From assembly GCA_011317545.1 (NCBI GenBank), contig WUJK01000009.1, positions 434,001-498,000 on the forward strand: a stretch of 64,000 bases of DNA, read 5' to 3'. The number at the start of each line of letters is the position of its first letter. Positions within the stretch are counted from its first letter, which is position 1. The notes beneath the pieces are model-generated. The model searched no databases and had not been told where the DNA came from. It worked only from the letters and a program-made list of their open reading frames with translations. Shown here piece by piece: positions 10,969-21,522 of this stretch. This stretch comes from Coniella vitis (taxonomy: Eukaryota; Ascomycota; Sordariomycetes; Diaporthales; Schizoparmaceae). The position numbers and the translations under genes were made by a program.

Positions 10969-13900
10969 CTATCTCCGACCTATGAGTCTTTTCCACCACT
11001 CCGTACGGCCTGAACCTGCCTTGCGTTTCTTAACATTTGTCTGCTGCCGAGGGGCTGGCGAGCGTGTCGGGCTGCTTGAAGATGCATGGCCTGGAGGAGG
11101 TGGCGTGGACGAAGCTGGAGCAGACGAGGGAGGTGACGGCCGTTGCGAGCCGTTGGCGACAGACGGGTCCGGGCTTTGTGTAGTCAAGTCGATGTTGAAC
11201 CGCAACCAGGCTGGGTGCCACTGCTCCGGCGCAGACGGCTGACTCGACACCACGCCAAGTGCCTCGCGAATCTGGCGCTCCACCTCAGCGTCGGTCTCTC
11301 GCTTCCGGTATCCTGCTTGCTCGAGCCTCTGTAGAATAGGACCCGACGCAATGCATTCTTCCCAGTTCTTGCGCCCCGCGGGCACCACGTTGGGATCCGC
11401 GCCCAGGTCAAGAAGCAGATCCATGACGGACAGCATGTGGTTCTTTGCGGCGTAGTAGAGCGAGGTCCTCTTTCCAGAGTTCATGCCGTTGATATCGTCA
11501 CCCAGTCTGCACAGAAGCTTGATCATGGGGATGTTGCCCGTGGCAACAGCCTGGCGAAGTCTCGTGACAGCCCGACAACAGCGCGACTTGCTAAACGCCA
11601 GATTGGCGGTGGCTTTGTGGGAATAGCTTGTCGGCTTGCGATCCAACCATTCTTCAGCAGCCAGGCCGCCTTCATCGCACAGAGCCTGCGGCTCTGCAAT
11701 GACTGATTTGTCGAGCAGGATGCGGATGGTGGCTAGGTCTCGACTGTGGACAGCCAGATGAAGAACAGACCAGCCGTGGTTGTCCTGGTGCGCGGCGTTG
11801 GACCGTACGCGCTCGTCTTCCAAGAGGCTCTGGACGACATGCGAGTGGCCCATGAAGGCGGCGTGGTGCAACGCAGTCCAGCCGTGGCATGTGGACCTGG
11901 CTGGGTCGGCGCCCTGGAGGAGCAGCAAGCTCACAATAGAAGCATGCCCTCCGTTTGCAGCGCAGTGCAACGGGGACGTCCCGTAAGAGCTGACGGCGTT
12001 GGGGTTGGCGCCGAGGTCCAGCAACGTACGCACGACGTCCAGATGGCCCTCCTCCGCCGCCCAGTGTATCGCGGACCAGCCATCGCGGTCGCGATGGTTG
12101 GGATCCGCTCCGCAGTCGAGGAGGAGCCATCGAACCAATGGGAGGTGGCCCGAGACTGCCGCTTCCTGCAACGGCAGAGTCTGGTGGGCATCCCCGGGTT
12201 GCAATGTGCTGGCATGGTGTTCAAGCAGCATTCTAACAATCGGAGACCATCCCAGACTGGCTGCCCAAGCGAGCGCAGACTTTCCTTGTGCGCTGCTTAC
12301 ATGGATGCCTGCGCCCATGGATAGCAAGAGCGCAGTGGCGCTCTCTTGCCCGGAAACCACAGCCCAGAGAAACGGGGAGAAGCCAGAGTTGTCAGTGAGG
12401 TCCCAGTCCGCGCCGTGCTGGACCAAGACCTCGATGCACGCAATGAAGCCCCTCTCTGCAGCGTAGTGCAGCGCTGTCTGGCCATTGTTGTCCCTGCAAT
12501 TTACGCTTGGGCCGTCCTGAATCGTAGACGCAACCCAGCCCAGATCGCCGCCCTGCACCGCCTGATGAAGCTTCGTCATTCCCAAGTCGTCTCTGTCCTC
12601 CGGGCCGAGGATGGTCACCCCTGGACTCATGTCCGCTTCGCCATGTCCCACGGTGCCATCTGCAGCCTCAACGCCACTATCTGAAAAATCTAGCTCCTCG
12701 TTGTCCAGTACGCTGTACATGGATGCACGCATGACTCCAAAGGCCCCGACTTGCCCATCGCCCTCTGACAGCTGGTCGCTCCCGACGTTCCCGTCGTGCT
12801 CGTCATCATCGCTGGGCAGCTTTTGCAGGGCAAGCAGAGCGATTTCCTTCATATGGCCGGCGACATGGACCTGGAGAGCGTCGCTCGAGAAGACAGAGCT
12901 CGATTCGCCCTTTGTAGGTGCATGGAAATCATCGCCAAAGGGACACTCCAGCACCTGGGCGAGGAGTGGCCGCCTTGCGGCGTTGCTGAGGGTCCCAGCG
13001 TGCGCTTCAGGCACGCCGTGCTCCGCGATGGAATGCTCCTGGTACTGCATCTCTCGATCAAAGACCATGGGGCTGTGGGAAGGGGCCCTGCACTCCCATG
13101 TATGCCCGTGGGCAGTCTGCATGTGGCTGGACCACGCCTTGGACGTCTCGAAGGTGAGCGGGCCGCTTCCGTGCCCGTGGCGACCTCCTTGCAGGCAGTG
13201 TGGAGAAACACAAACGAAAGGCTCCAGGTCCGCAAGGACATGATTTCTGGTGCACGTTAGCCACGTTGTTCCCAAATGGAGAAGGGTAGGAATGATCTGC
13301 CTACTGCCACAACAGCAGCGCGCTTGCCGCATGCTTGAACTCAACAATGACGCCGCAGTATGGACACTGCTGCGTCGGTGGTCGAGGAGGAAACGACAAC
13401 TTGTTGTTCACGAGAGCAGATCTCGCCCGGGGCACCTCCGTCGTGCGGTCAGCGTACAAGGCCGCAACGGCAGTCTGCCGAGCGGTAGTCGCATTCGTTG
13501 CTGGCACTGGCACTGGCACTGGCACTGGGGTCGGCATCCTGTTGGCCGTCGCAGGCGTTGGGAGCGCGCTCGGCGCAGCAGACCGTCCAGCCAGCGCACT
13601 CGCCGTTGGCCCAGGGAGCTGCACAAGGGCCGGAATCGTTGGCGGGCCCAGAACGCGCTGAGCAATGCGCCTCTGGTGGGAGCGCTGGTAATATAGCCGT
13701 CGAAGTCGCAGCGCATTGGCCTCGACTAATGCCGAGCGGAGCGCCTCGGGCGCCGCGGGGAATCGGAACTCCATGTAGCGTGTGGTATAGAGACGCAGCT
13801 CTTGAATGGCCTGGTTCGCCTCTGGGTCGTCTGTGTACCTCTCGATCTTGCGCGCCCGGTTGGCTTTGGCGGACTTGCGAACGGCGTTGGACAGGCGGAA

Positions 13901-13985
13901 GAGCCGCGTCAAGGTTCCGCCGATGGTCGCGGTCATCTTCAGGATGTTTTCCTCTGCCGCATCAAATTGGCTGTCGGAACTGCTT

Positions 13986-14016
<31 letters not shown>

Positions 14017-14471
14017 TGTGGCATCTCCGCGTGGCTCCCGCCGCGCCAGGCACTGAAACGCGTGGCCTCTTCCTGCTCGAAATATGTGGTGGTCGGTCGT
14101 CGATTGGCTCCACTGGGGCCAGACTTGGATCAGCCTTTGCTTTGCTCCTGCATCGGTCGGAACGCGGTACAAAAGGACTCACACGACAGCAACGTATCAC
14201 GTATGATATCCAAGAGCTGGTGGATGATCTCCGCGGCCGTGGGACTGAACCGAAGTCTATAATCCAGCGAGACGTTGAGCGGCCCGTAGACTTCCATGTT
14301 GGAAGACCACAGAGAGAAGCGAGCCAGCTGGTCGTCGACGACCGTAGGGTCTGGCACAATGCCCGGTATGGCCACGTACTTGTGGAGGAGAGCGTGGCAT
14401 TGGGCCGCATGCTCTGCGATGGTCGGGCTGAGACCGTCCGGGAGGAAGCCCTCGTCTTCCATGGTGTCCAT
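10969..14471 (-). CDS. C2H2-type zinc-finger and ankyrin-repeat protein
   Basis: I model three exons: 14,471-14,183, 14,112-13,305 and 13,246-10,969, giving 1,124 residues. Intron 1 (70 nt) runs GTGAGT...CCCAG. Intron 2 (58 nt) has a CTAAC branch site and joins the frame exactly, placing CPYCG upstream of NHVLADLEPFVCVSPHC and a further C/H cluster (HMQTAHGH), as in fungal proteins with degenerate C2H2 fingers. About ten ankyrin repeats follow (roughly residues 590-990), then a proline/serine-rich and basic tail. An acidic run of nine aspartates (GAC repeats near 13,988-14,016) and a Pro-Val repeat (near 13,501-13,527) lie before the fingers. Ankyrin arrays bind proteins; the function is unknown. 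The gene is divergent from the gasdermin-like gene (475 bp between starts) and borders the RIP block. Start choice and intron 1 are less certain than intron 2. Confidence 0.85.
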
Positions 14472-14946
14472 GGCCTGCGACTAGACTCCGATAGGTGCGC
14501 CTGTGCTGAACGCTCGCAAGTCCCCCTGCGTGCGGCAAACGGCGCCGGGAAATCCGATCGTGGACTGGGCTCTACTCTGCGTGCAAGAGTCGTTTCAGAG
14601 CACGTGGGCAAGCGCGTTGCGCCTCTGAGACTGTATGCAAGTGGCCGCAGGCACTGCTCGGCAGTGTCGAAAGAAGGTATTGCGAGTTCAGCCCATATCA
14701 ACATTCCGCCTCGTGCACGACTTCTTGATTGGCCTGCCGCGCCGGCCAGAACAAGATGTGAGATGTGAGAAGACGGGGGTGCCTGTCCACACACCGGGCA
14801 GTGCCTATAGAAAGCGAGCCTTCCTCCCCTGGCAGCCTCGCAAGGCCCAGCTTCCTTCCTCTTCTGCCCTTTCTCGGTTCTTGCGCTCGCTCGCCACCCC
14901 AAAAAAACGGAGCCCTGTATTGGAAAGCCGAAACTTGTCCACAGCC
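14472..14946. promoter_or_regulatory. Divergent intergenic region, ankyrin / gasdermin-like genes
   Basis: These 475 bp separate two divergently transcribed starts and must contain both promoters. I see no unambiguous TATA box or repeated operator-like motif. Confidence 0.4.
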
Positions 14947-15813
14947 ATGCCCTCGACCAAGACCTATTTCCTGTGTCCAACATCAGACTTCCTCCATCCA
15001 CCACCCACAGGCCCGCTATGCCTCGGGTCGATCATCCGCTCCACGTCAGCACCGCAGTACCCGCTGAACAGCGCGAGCGTTGTCGCCGTGACGGATGCAT
15101 TCCCGCCTGTCGTCGAGACCGACTGGAAGAAGACGGTGTCTGCCAGGACAGGGCTCGGGCTCGGTGTCTATGCGCAGTTTCTGCAGCTGGCTGCCGGTGG
15201 GCTGCCCCTTGGTCCCGAGGTGACTGTTGAATGCTCCACCAGCGTGGCAAACACATTCGCATTCGACACGCTCACAACGCTGGCGTTCGAGCCGACCCAG
15301 GAATACGCGCAAGCGGCCGTCCGCGCACCGGCCGTGCAGGCGTGGCTGAGAGAGCCCAGGCAGAGGTTTGCACTCGTCAGCGAGCTCTTGCTTGTCACGG
15401 GCCTGAAGCTCGTCAAGGGAGCCAAGATCCAATACTCGACGGCACGGGGTATAACCGCCCAGGGGAACCTCGGCATCGACGTGGCCGCGCTGGGGACGAC
15501 GTTGGGCCCAAAAGGCCACTGGACGCGGACAAGGGAGGATGCCACCGAGTCCAATCGCGAGGCAGAATTTGTGTTTGCGTTCCGCGTCAAGCGACTCAGG
15601 TTTGGGCGCAGACTGAAGCTGGAAGAGCATAACAAGGGCGCCTTCATGGCCATTGGCGGCATGGAAGAGGACGCCAGATGTGTTTGGATGGAGGATGTGG
15701 ATGGAGCTGGTCTCAAGACTGCTGAGGCTGTTGTGGATGTGACCGAGGACGGCAGCGTCTACTGCGTTCCTGCTTGCTCATGCTACACAAGCCTTGAAAT
15801 ACAACACACATAG
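14947..15813 (+). CDS. Gasdermin-like pore-forming protein (HET-Q1/RCD-1 type)
   Basis: This is a single exon of 288 residues starting at the ATG of MPSTKTYFLCPTSDF. No signal peptide or classical transmembrane helix is visible. The layout fits a gasdermin pore-forming domain: an N-terminal strand/loop with GPLCLGSII (22-30), a 'recruitment' helix segment (about 113-137, ending QAWL), the strand FALVSELLLVTGLKLVKGAKI (141-161), a glycine-rich amphipathic hairpin (about 167-190) and the strand EFVFAFRVKRL (207-217). The spacing of the VSELLL and FAFRV blocks parallels VVTEV and LAFRV of mammalian gasdermin N-domains. About 55 residues follow and would be the inhibitory tail removed by proteolysis. 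The length matches fungal gasdermins as I recall them. The gene converges on a subtilisin-like protease gene 53 bp away, as in het-Q1/het-Q2 pairs. Family assignment rests on pattern and context, not on a search. Confidence 0.65.
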   Translation: MPSTKTYFLCPTSDFLHPPPTGPLCLGSIIRSTSAPQYPLNSASVVAVTDAFPPVVETDWKKTVSARTGLGLGVYAQFLQLAAGGLPLGPEVTVECSTSVANTFAFDTLTTLAFEPTQEYAQAAVRAPAVQAWLREPRQRFALVSELLLVTGLKLVKGAKIQYSTARGITAQGNLGIDVAALGTTLGPKGHWTRTREDATESNREAEFVFAFRVKRLRFGRRLKLEEHNKGAFMAIGGMEEDARCVWMEDVDGAGLKTAEAVVDVTEDGSVYCVPACSCYTSLEIQHT

Positions 15814-15866
15814 AGAGAGAGGGAGAGGGAGAGGGGTTGAGTATTCTATCTTTCGTTGGGCGTCTA

Positions 15867-18800
15867 CTAGTATTTGTACATGTTCCTCTTGATATCCTTG
15901 ATCCTCCCGTAAACATCCTCCCTGGTCGAACCGGTGTCAAAGAGCACATGTGGCGTGATGTAGTCGTAGCCCACGCCCCGCCTCCGCCTGACCATACTCT
16001 TCAAGACGGCATCCATGGAATTGTCCCTCCGCAGCCACGGTCCCAGCCTCTCGCTTTCCACAGCAATGTTTTGGTCCTGCTGTCGGACAAAGGACAGCAC
16101 CGACGCGGCCAGGCCAGCAGCGATGGGTGTGGCCACCGATGTTCCTGACAGGACATTGACAGGCTGGGCGTGGCCGTTGAGGCCAGCCGGCCAGTGAGAC
16201 GAGACGTGCTCGCCAAGCAGACTGAAGTTGACGTCCGTGTCGCTTGCTGTAGGGTTGAAAGGGGAAGGGTTCCCATTTCCATCGGTCGAGTGTATGCAAA
16301 AGACGCTGGGAAACTGAGCGGGAAACGCTCGGCCAAGATTCGCTCCATCGTTCGAGGCGGCCGCGAACAGCAACGTCCGCTTGTTCAGCGCGTTCGACAC
16401 AGCTGTGCTCATGCGCTCGTGATATTCACGGATGCCGAATGACATGGATATGATGTCCACTTTCCATTCCTCCACGGCATAATCGATGGCCTGCGCCGGT
16501 CATTAGCTCGGCCCAGGTGTGTAATTGTGGAATATGAGAAAGAAAAAAGAAGAAGAAAAAAAAATGAAAAACCAGGCTTGCCTTTGCAATATCATCGTAG
16601 GTATTGGGACCCAGAGTTTCTCGTCGCGCAATTCGGGCGACATATATCTCGGCGCAAGGGGCAACCTTGAGGAGGAGACCCAGAGCATGGGTGCCGTGCC
16701 CGATCTCGTCTCGAGTGTCGTGCGGCCCTGTTCCATGTACAAAACTTCGCGCCTCCTTGACCCGTGGACTGGCTAGTTGTTGGTCCTCAACCAGGAATGG
16801 GTTGTCAGTGTCGAGCCCCGAGTCCAAGATTGCTATTCGCACCGGTTCGGCGAGGTCGCCTTCAAGATCGACATAGGGATAGATCGAGGAGAGCAGGTTG
16901 TCCATCCATCGTTCCGAGAGCGGATTCCTGGCAGCGTCTTACTTAGTAGGGCCAAAGTTTTCTATGGACAAAAGGGAGAAAAACACCTCACTCTTGCTCA
17001 GCACTCATCTGGTGGTGGCTTGCATCAAAGAAGTAGAAGCCCTTTTCCGAAGGCTCGGCGGGGCGTCCGTGGGCTTGCGGCCCCGAGCGAGGTTGAGCCG
17101 ACATTTGTAGCACAAGATCCGAGTGGAGAGATGCGTGGCTCACGGGTGCGGTGAGGGACAGCGAGGGCTGTGGACTTGTCCTTGCTGCGTGCTCTGCATG
17201 AGCGGAATCCGCGTTGCCTGTCTGGAGGCGCACCACCTCTCGGCCGATGGCGCCCCAGCAGGATTCGTTCTGGCGAGAATCGAATGAGGCCAGGTCCTCG
17301 AGTCGCAGACCCCATGCCTTGAATACCACGGCCTCCAGCCGTTTGACCACGTTCTGGTAGAAGAGCCGCTGCACGCTCACATGCGCAAAGTCCGCGTGCT
17401 GGCCCAGGGGGTAGTACTCCCCCGTCAGGCACGCCTTGGTAGCAAGATAGTAATCCACGCCAGCGTCATCTTCCAGGATCTGCAGCTTATCGAGGCAGGT
17501 GTAGAAATCGTCGTTGACGTTGCTGGCGCCGTGCGCGTCCCTGGCCATCAGCTCCACAGGTGTGCAGTAGTGAAGCTCGCAAAGCAGGATGCCCAGCGCT
17601 AGCACACTGGCATTCGGATGGACCATGTGTCTCGAGGCACCCGCGTCGGCGCCGGGGTCTGTGACGGTCCTGCGGGCGGAGAAGGCGGGAACATGCTCCA
17701 GAGCCAGGAAAGGCTTCGTGATGTCGGGCAGTTCTCCATGCTGTCGCGGCTCGACAAACTGAATCTGGGAGTGGTTGAAGGAGAACTGCAGCCACGGCGT
17801 CTCCAAGAAGGGAAGCAGTGTTGAAGCCAGTATGGCGGCCATGACCCGCTTGCCTTTGAGCGGCAGCACCGACTCGCCGCGAAGGAGTTCTTGCTGGCGC
17901 CTGAACAGAGCCGACAAGGGCACTGTCCGGGACATTCGGTCGCTGCCAAACGCCTTGGGCTGCGGGCGAAGCCTCTGGAAGATGCCATCCTCGAGAGCGA
18001 GATGCAGGCAATTGCGCTGGCCGAGGGACTCTGTGATGCTCTGGCATATGTGGGCGAACTCGGGTGGGCTGCTGCTCATGGTAGGCTCACACGCGTCACG
18101 CCCCCACGTGCTACAGCTATGGTCGTGCAGGCCTCTGCACCCCAGCAGCGTTAGCGAATCCAAGTTCCTCATGCCAGCCAAGCCCCAGGCCGCTTACTTG
18201 ACCGTGATTTTGGCTTCTTGCAATGCGGTCGCAGGCACGGAGCGCACCTCAAAGAAGACGTGGAAGCTCGCTTCAGCCGCGAGATCCTTCTTGTGTTGTT
18301 GTGGGAGCGACAGCCTCACGCTCAGCCCGGAGCACTTCTGGCAAACGCACACCCAGTGTCGCCGCAATGCATTATCCAACGAGACCAGATGTCTGCGCAT
18401 CAGCACGGCGAACGCAGCATCGGGGTCGTCGAGAGGAGGAGGCCCATGCGTCGGCTCTCCACGAGGCAGAACTCGGCGCTTCTTTCGCTCCTGTTCCAAG
18501 CGCGAGAGTTCCTGGATGGCATCGTCGCATTCCCGTCTCCGTTTGCTCGCGCCAACGAAAGTGCCTGGCTGGACATGCGCATCGCTATCCAGACTCGCAA
18601 GCATGCGGCGAAGCTTCGGATACCGCTCAGGACCGCCGGCTTGTGGCACGCTCTCCTCCGCCAGCTGTTGACGAATTTTAGCTTTTAGCAGGAAGAAGAA
18701 AGAGGCCAATGGACCAAAGAGGACTTGGAGTGCACTGTAATTCAAAGAATACCTACGCAGCCTGTCGCTCGATCAGCATCGTCGTGGACAAGATGCTCAA

Positions 18801-19002
18801 ACGCGCGCAGCGTCCTTGCCACACTCTCTGGGTCCGCCTCGCCGACACCATCGCGCTGCAGAAACGCGTCCGTCCGCAGCCAGGCCTCGCGTTGCCGTGC
18901 TCTCAGTGACGCCGGCTTTGCCGACCTTTGCGGTCGTTTTCGAGCAAAGAATCCCAGCACGGATTGCAGCAGGCTTTGGGAATCAGTGCTATTGTCGTCC
19001 AT
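15867..19002 (-). CDS. Subtilisin-like (S8) protease with DUF7580-like N-terminal region (HET-Q2 type)
   Basis: Five exons (19,002-18,757; 18,664-18,198; 18,134-16,992; 16,927-16,582; 16,490-15,867) give 941 residues. Three introns are GT-AG with matching phase; the fourth is best read as GC-AG. Residues 1-600 resemble the fungal DUF7580 region found ahead of S8 or NLR modules (ICQSITESLGQRNCLHLALEDG; LASTLLPFLETPWLQFSF; a kinase-like remnant LALGILLCELH). The S8 domain occupies about residues 625-941. It has Asp654 in IAILDSGLD, His696 in GHGTHALG, Asn781 in AAASNDG and Ser852 in SGTSVATP, so the catalytic triad and oxyanion residue are complete. No signal peptide is present, so it should act in the cytosol. 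Its 3' end faces the gasdermin-like gene. By analogy with HET-Q2 it is a candidate activator of that gasdermin; the substrate relation is inferred. Confidence 0.88.
16491..16581 (-). other. GC-AG intron in the S8 protease gene
   Basis: The coding frame breaks between ...DDIAK and AIDYAVEEW, two stretches that are contiguous in S8 proteases of this type. The only splice that restores the family sequence starts with GCAAGC after AAAG and ends GCGCAG, giving a 91-nt intron. GC donors with flanking AG|GCAAG are the accepted non-canonical class. Confidence 0.7.
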
Positions 19003-19541
19003 GGCTGCGCTTCCCAAGCGATGGACCTCAAGAGAACCCGCGCGACGCGTTTTGTTTAGGGGGGGGGGGGGGCGAAGAAGAACTGGTCGCCCTGCGGAAA
19101 GGATCTTGAACCTGTTGACTGTGCGACCGGGGCAGCTGAGCCTGGGCAAAACCAATATTACTTACTACTCAATAGTCCCGGAGATGAATCAAGCCCCCAT
19201 TGTTCCTCAAACTGTGCTAAGGGCGTCGCAAATTCCCGGCAGGATTGTGACGACGCGTCTCGCTGTCTATTTGCGAGCAGTCACCTGCCTGCGACCTGCC
19301 AGCTCATGAGAACTTGAATTCATCTGCTGCGGTGGGCACTGAGAAGTACCTAAGTTCTTCTTGTACAGTGTTATTCCATGGCGCTGCGGCAAATCCCCGT
19401 TTGCTGTTGTGGATGACCGACTCCAGCCTCTCTCTTGTCCCTCCCTCCCTCCTCCCTTTTCCCTTTTTCCTCCATTCTCCATTGATTCGCTCCGACGTGA
19501 GTGGCTTGGGGTCTCGCGCACGACTATAACACTCGAGTTCG
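19003..19541. other. Intergenic, no gene seen
   Basis: This region lies between the start of the protease gene and the small plus-strand gene. It contains a run of 12 G near 19,056-19,071 and pyrimidine-rich tracts near 19,425-19,480. I see no other feature. Confidence 0.5.
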
Positions 19542-19945
19542 ATGGCCGTCCCTCGTGATAACCCGGCCGACACTACGCGATGCATGTTATCCAAGGCACG
19601 AATACTGGGCTCGGGCCGCCGCCAAGGAAGGACAAGAATGGTCCAAAGTAAGTCATGTGCTTCACGTTCATCGCTTCTTAATATCTCTCTCTGCTAACAC
19701 GCGATAGTGGCATTGGAGTGAGTACATTCGACCAGATAGAAGAGCACCACACAATCTAACGCTATCCCAGCTCAATACCGCGCCTTTTGCCTGAAAATGG
19801 CCATCACGAGACACACAAGCGCCCGCGCGAGGACTGGAATGCCAAAATCATCTGGAAAATGCGCGTTGAGCTTGAGTACCAGTGGGATATTTTGGAACCG
19901 GAAGTACCTGGACTGTTTAAGCAACTGCACAGAGCCGCTCTCTAA
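19542..19945 (+). CDS. Small spliced hypothetical protein with a 10-nt exon
   Basis: The model has exons 19,542-19,647, 19,708-19,717 and 19,771-19,945, encoding 96 residues. Both introns have full consensus: GTAAGT...CTAACACGCGATAG (60 nt) and GTGAGT...CTAACGCTATCCCAG (53 nt). Skipping them in these phases is the only way to join the start to the open, compositionally protein-like C-terminal half (KRPREDWNAKIIWKMRVELE, then YQWDILEPEVPGLFKQLH). The middle exon is only 10 nt. No domain is recognised; the C-terminus is rich in tryptophan and charged residues. The start could lie at an inner Met. It sits inside the recognition-gene island but has no clear link to its neighbours. Confidence 0.5.
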
Positions 19946-20553
19946 TCCATTGGAGTTTTACAGGCTGACATCAAAGGCCGGCTCGTCTCTCGTGTTCCTA
20001 GTGAAGCTATAGTATCAAGAGTAACTACATACCGACGTTGTGGTGCAATCTACAGATTCTTGACGGTCACTCGCTGGAGTCTATCTTCTCCCTCAGGGAC
20101 GCGCTTGATGCACGGATGAGAAGCGCAAAGTATAGCTTGCGTGTGCCGGAAGGGAAAGAGAAAGACCGAGAGAGGAAGAGCTGCTGGTAATTGCCTCATA
20201 TTGTTTAGTAGATTGAGGATAGTCTTTTAAAGCTTGAAAGATATATTCTTTATGGATCCACTGAGAACTCAACGATAGGTAAAGCTGCAGAAGTACATTG
20301 GAATACAACTCCATGATAGTCAATCTTCGCAGGATCACGAGAACTAGCTACATCCTCGACGGTCACGGTGTAGTGCAGTTGAATAATCCAGAATACATCA
20401 CTGACCAGTGCTTTAAAACCATAACAACGTTCTTGTTTCTTTTCTTTCATTTGGGTATGCATGAGTTCATACTACTGAAGAACAGATCTATCAACTGCCT
20501 CCGTCCCTTTGTTCGTGTTCTTGTCTGTTCATCTCTATACTGCCTTTGAGAAC
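19946..20553. other. Intergenic, no gene seen
   Basis: This lies between the 3' end of the small spliced gene and the 3' end of the zincin-like gene. Only short frames occur and none resembles a known protein. Confidence 0.5.
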
Positions 20554-21522
20554 TCACCATACCTTCTCCTTTACACTGCCCCGTTCCCCTTTCAGCAAGT
20601 GATTCAGATCTAATCGCAGATCAAGCCACGCCCCCTCCTGTGCCGAAAGAAGCAATCTTCTGGCCTGTGAACACTCTTGCCGTGCTCTTTTCCCAAATAT
20701 TGCCTCGTCTTCGCTGAGATAGGCCTGGAATTCATCTGCCCAGATATGTGGTGCGTAGCCTCTCTGCTTCAGGTCATGCTGTATATTTGCCTGGCACCGG
20801 CTCGACAACCCATCCCAAACTTTCTGTGCACATTCTCTGTAGTCGGCGTGGAGGAAATACAGAGCATGTAAAGCTTCGTGAGGTAGAGCATCCGCACTGG
20901 AGACGGCCATGATGTAGGTGGGTGGTGCTGTTGCCTTGCTCGAAGCTATCGCTTGGTCTGGTATCTTGGGTTTGGTGGGATTCAGGCAGCCTAGTCGACT
21001 GAGGCGCGCGAGAAGACTGGATTCTGCTTGGTTGGTCAGGGTCACCCACCATTCTTCATTGGGTTCGATTTTCCGTTTCCGTGTGGGCTGGTCACCGGCC
21101 ATGTTTTGGGTTGTCTTGTCGCTGTTCAACATAAGCTTGCCCTTTTCAGCTGCGGCCGCGCGCATGGCACCCAGCCAGTCTCGCACGACGGCCGTCGGTA
21201 CATTGAACGCTTCGTAGTTCGGGCACAGTCTCTTATGTTGCGCCTGCTCTAGACTCACATATCTCCCCACGCTGTTGCTCGATTCGTAGAACGCTGCTAG
21301 CCTGGAAAACGCGTCGTGCTGGGTTTTGTGACAATCGAAGGTGAAAATTGCCAGTGGGCCATAGACGCGGAGGCCACATCGGTTGATGGCAGTCGAGGAC
21401 TCGCTACCGCCGTGGTTGCCTTCGTTATCGGCTCCGCGCGTCGCTGGGGTTCGGTTTCTTTTCGAGGTGCGAGTGGTTGGTTTGAATTTGTGTGGCTTTT
21501 TGGGAATCTTGTTGTTGCCCAT
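20554..21522 (-). CDS. Hypothetical protein with HEALH zincin-like motif
   Basis: This is a single exon of 322 residues starting at an ATG, with a basic, low-complexity N-terminus (1-50). The central part (about 60-200) includes HKRLCPNYEAFNVP and a basic linker. Near residues 219-223 it has HEALH, which fits the HExxH zinc-binding signature of metallopeptidases, preceded by a hydrophobic strand (TYIMAVSSADALP). About 45 residues further on, DEFQAYL offers a downstream Glu/Asp that could be the third zinc ligand, as in gluzincin-like folds. No signal peptide is seen. I recall similar fungal hypothetical proteins but no characterised one. Peptidase activity is a hypothesis from the motif and its spacing. 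The gene lies between the gasdermin/protease pair and the NLR. Confidence 0.7.
   Translation of the reverse strand: MGNNKIPKKPHKFKPTTRTSKRNRTPATRGADNEGNHGGSESSTAINRCGLRVYGPLAIFTFDCHKTQHDAFSRLAAFYESSNSVGRYVSLEQAQHKRLCPNYEAFNVPTAVVRDWLGAMRAAAAEKGKLMLNSDKTTQNMAGDQPTRKRKIEPNEEWWVTLTNQAESSLLARLSRLGCLNPTKPKIPDQAIASSKATAPPTYIMAVSSADALPHEALHALYFLHADYRECAQKVWDGLSSRCQANIQHDLKQRGYAPHIWADEFQAYLSEDEAIFGKRARQECSQARRLLLSAQEGAWLDLRLDLNHLLKGERGSVKEKVW

Noticed and set aside
10880..13700. Several plus-strand open frames of 60-210 codons opposite the ankyrin gene
   Set aside because: They are antisense shadows of a GC-rich coding region; they show no family resemblance, and the minus-strand frame has ankyrin repeats and matching introns.
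13498..14768. Long plus-strand frames of 254 and 320 codons
   Set aside because: They run opposite exons of the ankyrin gene, contain poly-Val/Ser from the GTC repeat, and have no domain.
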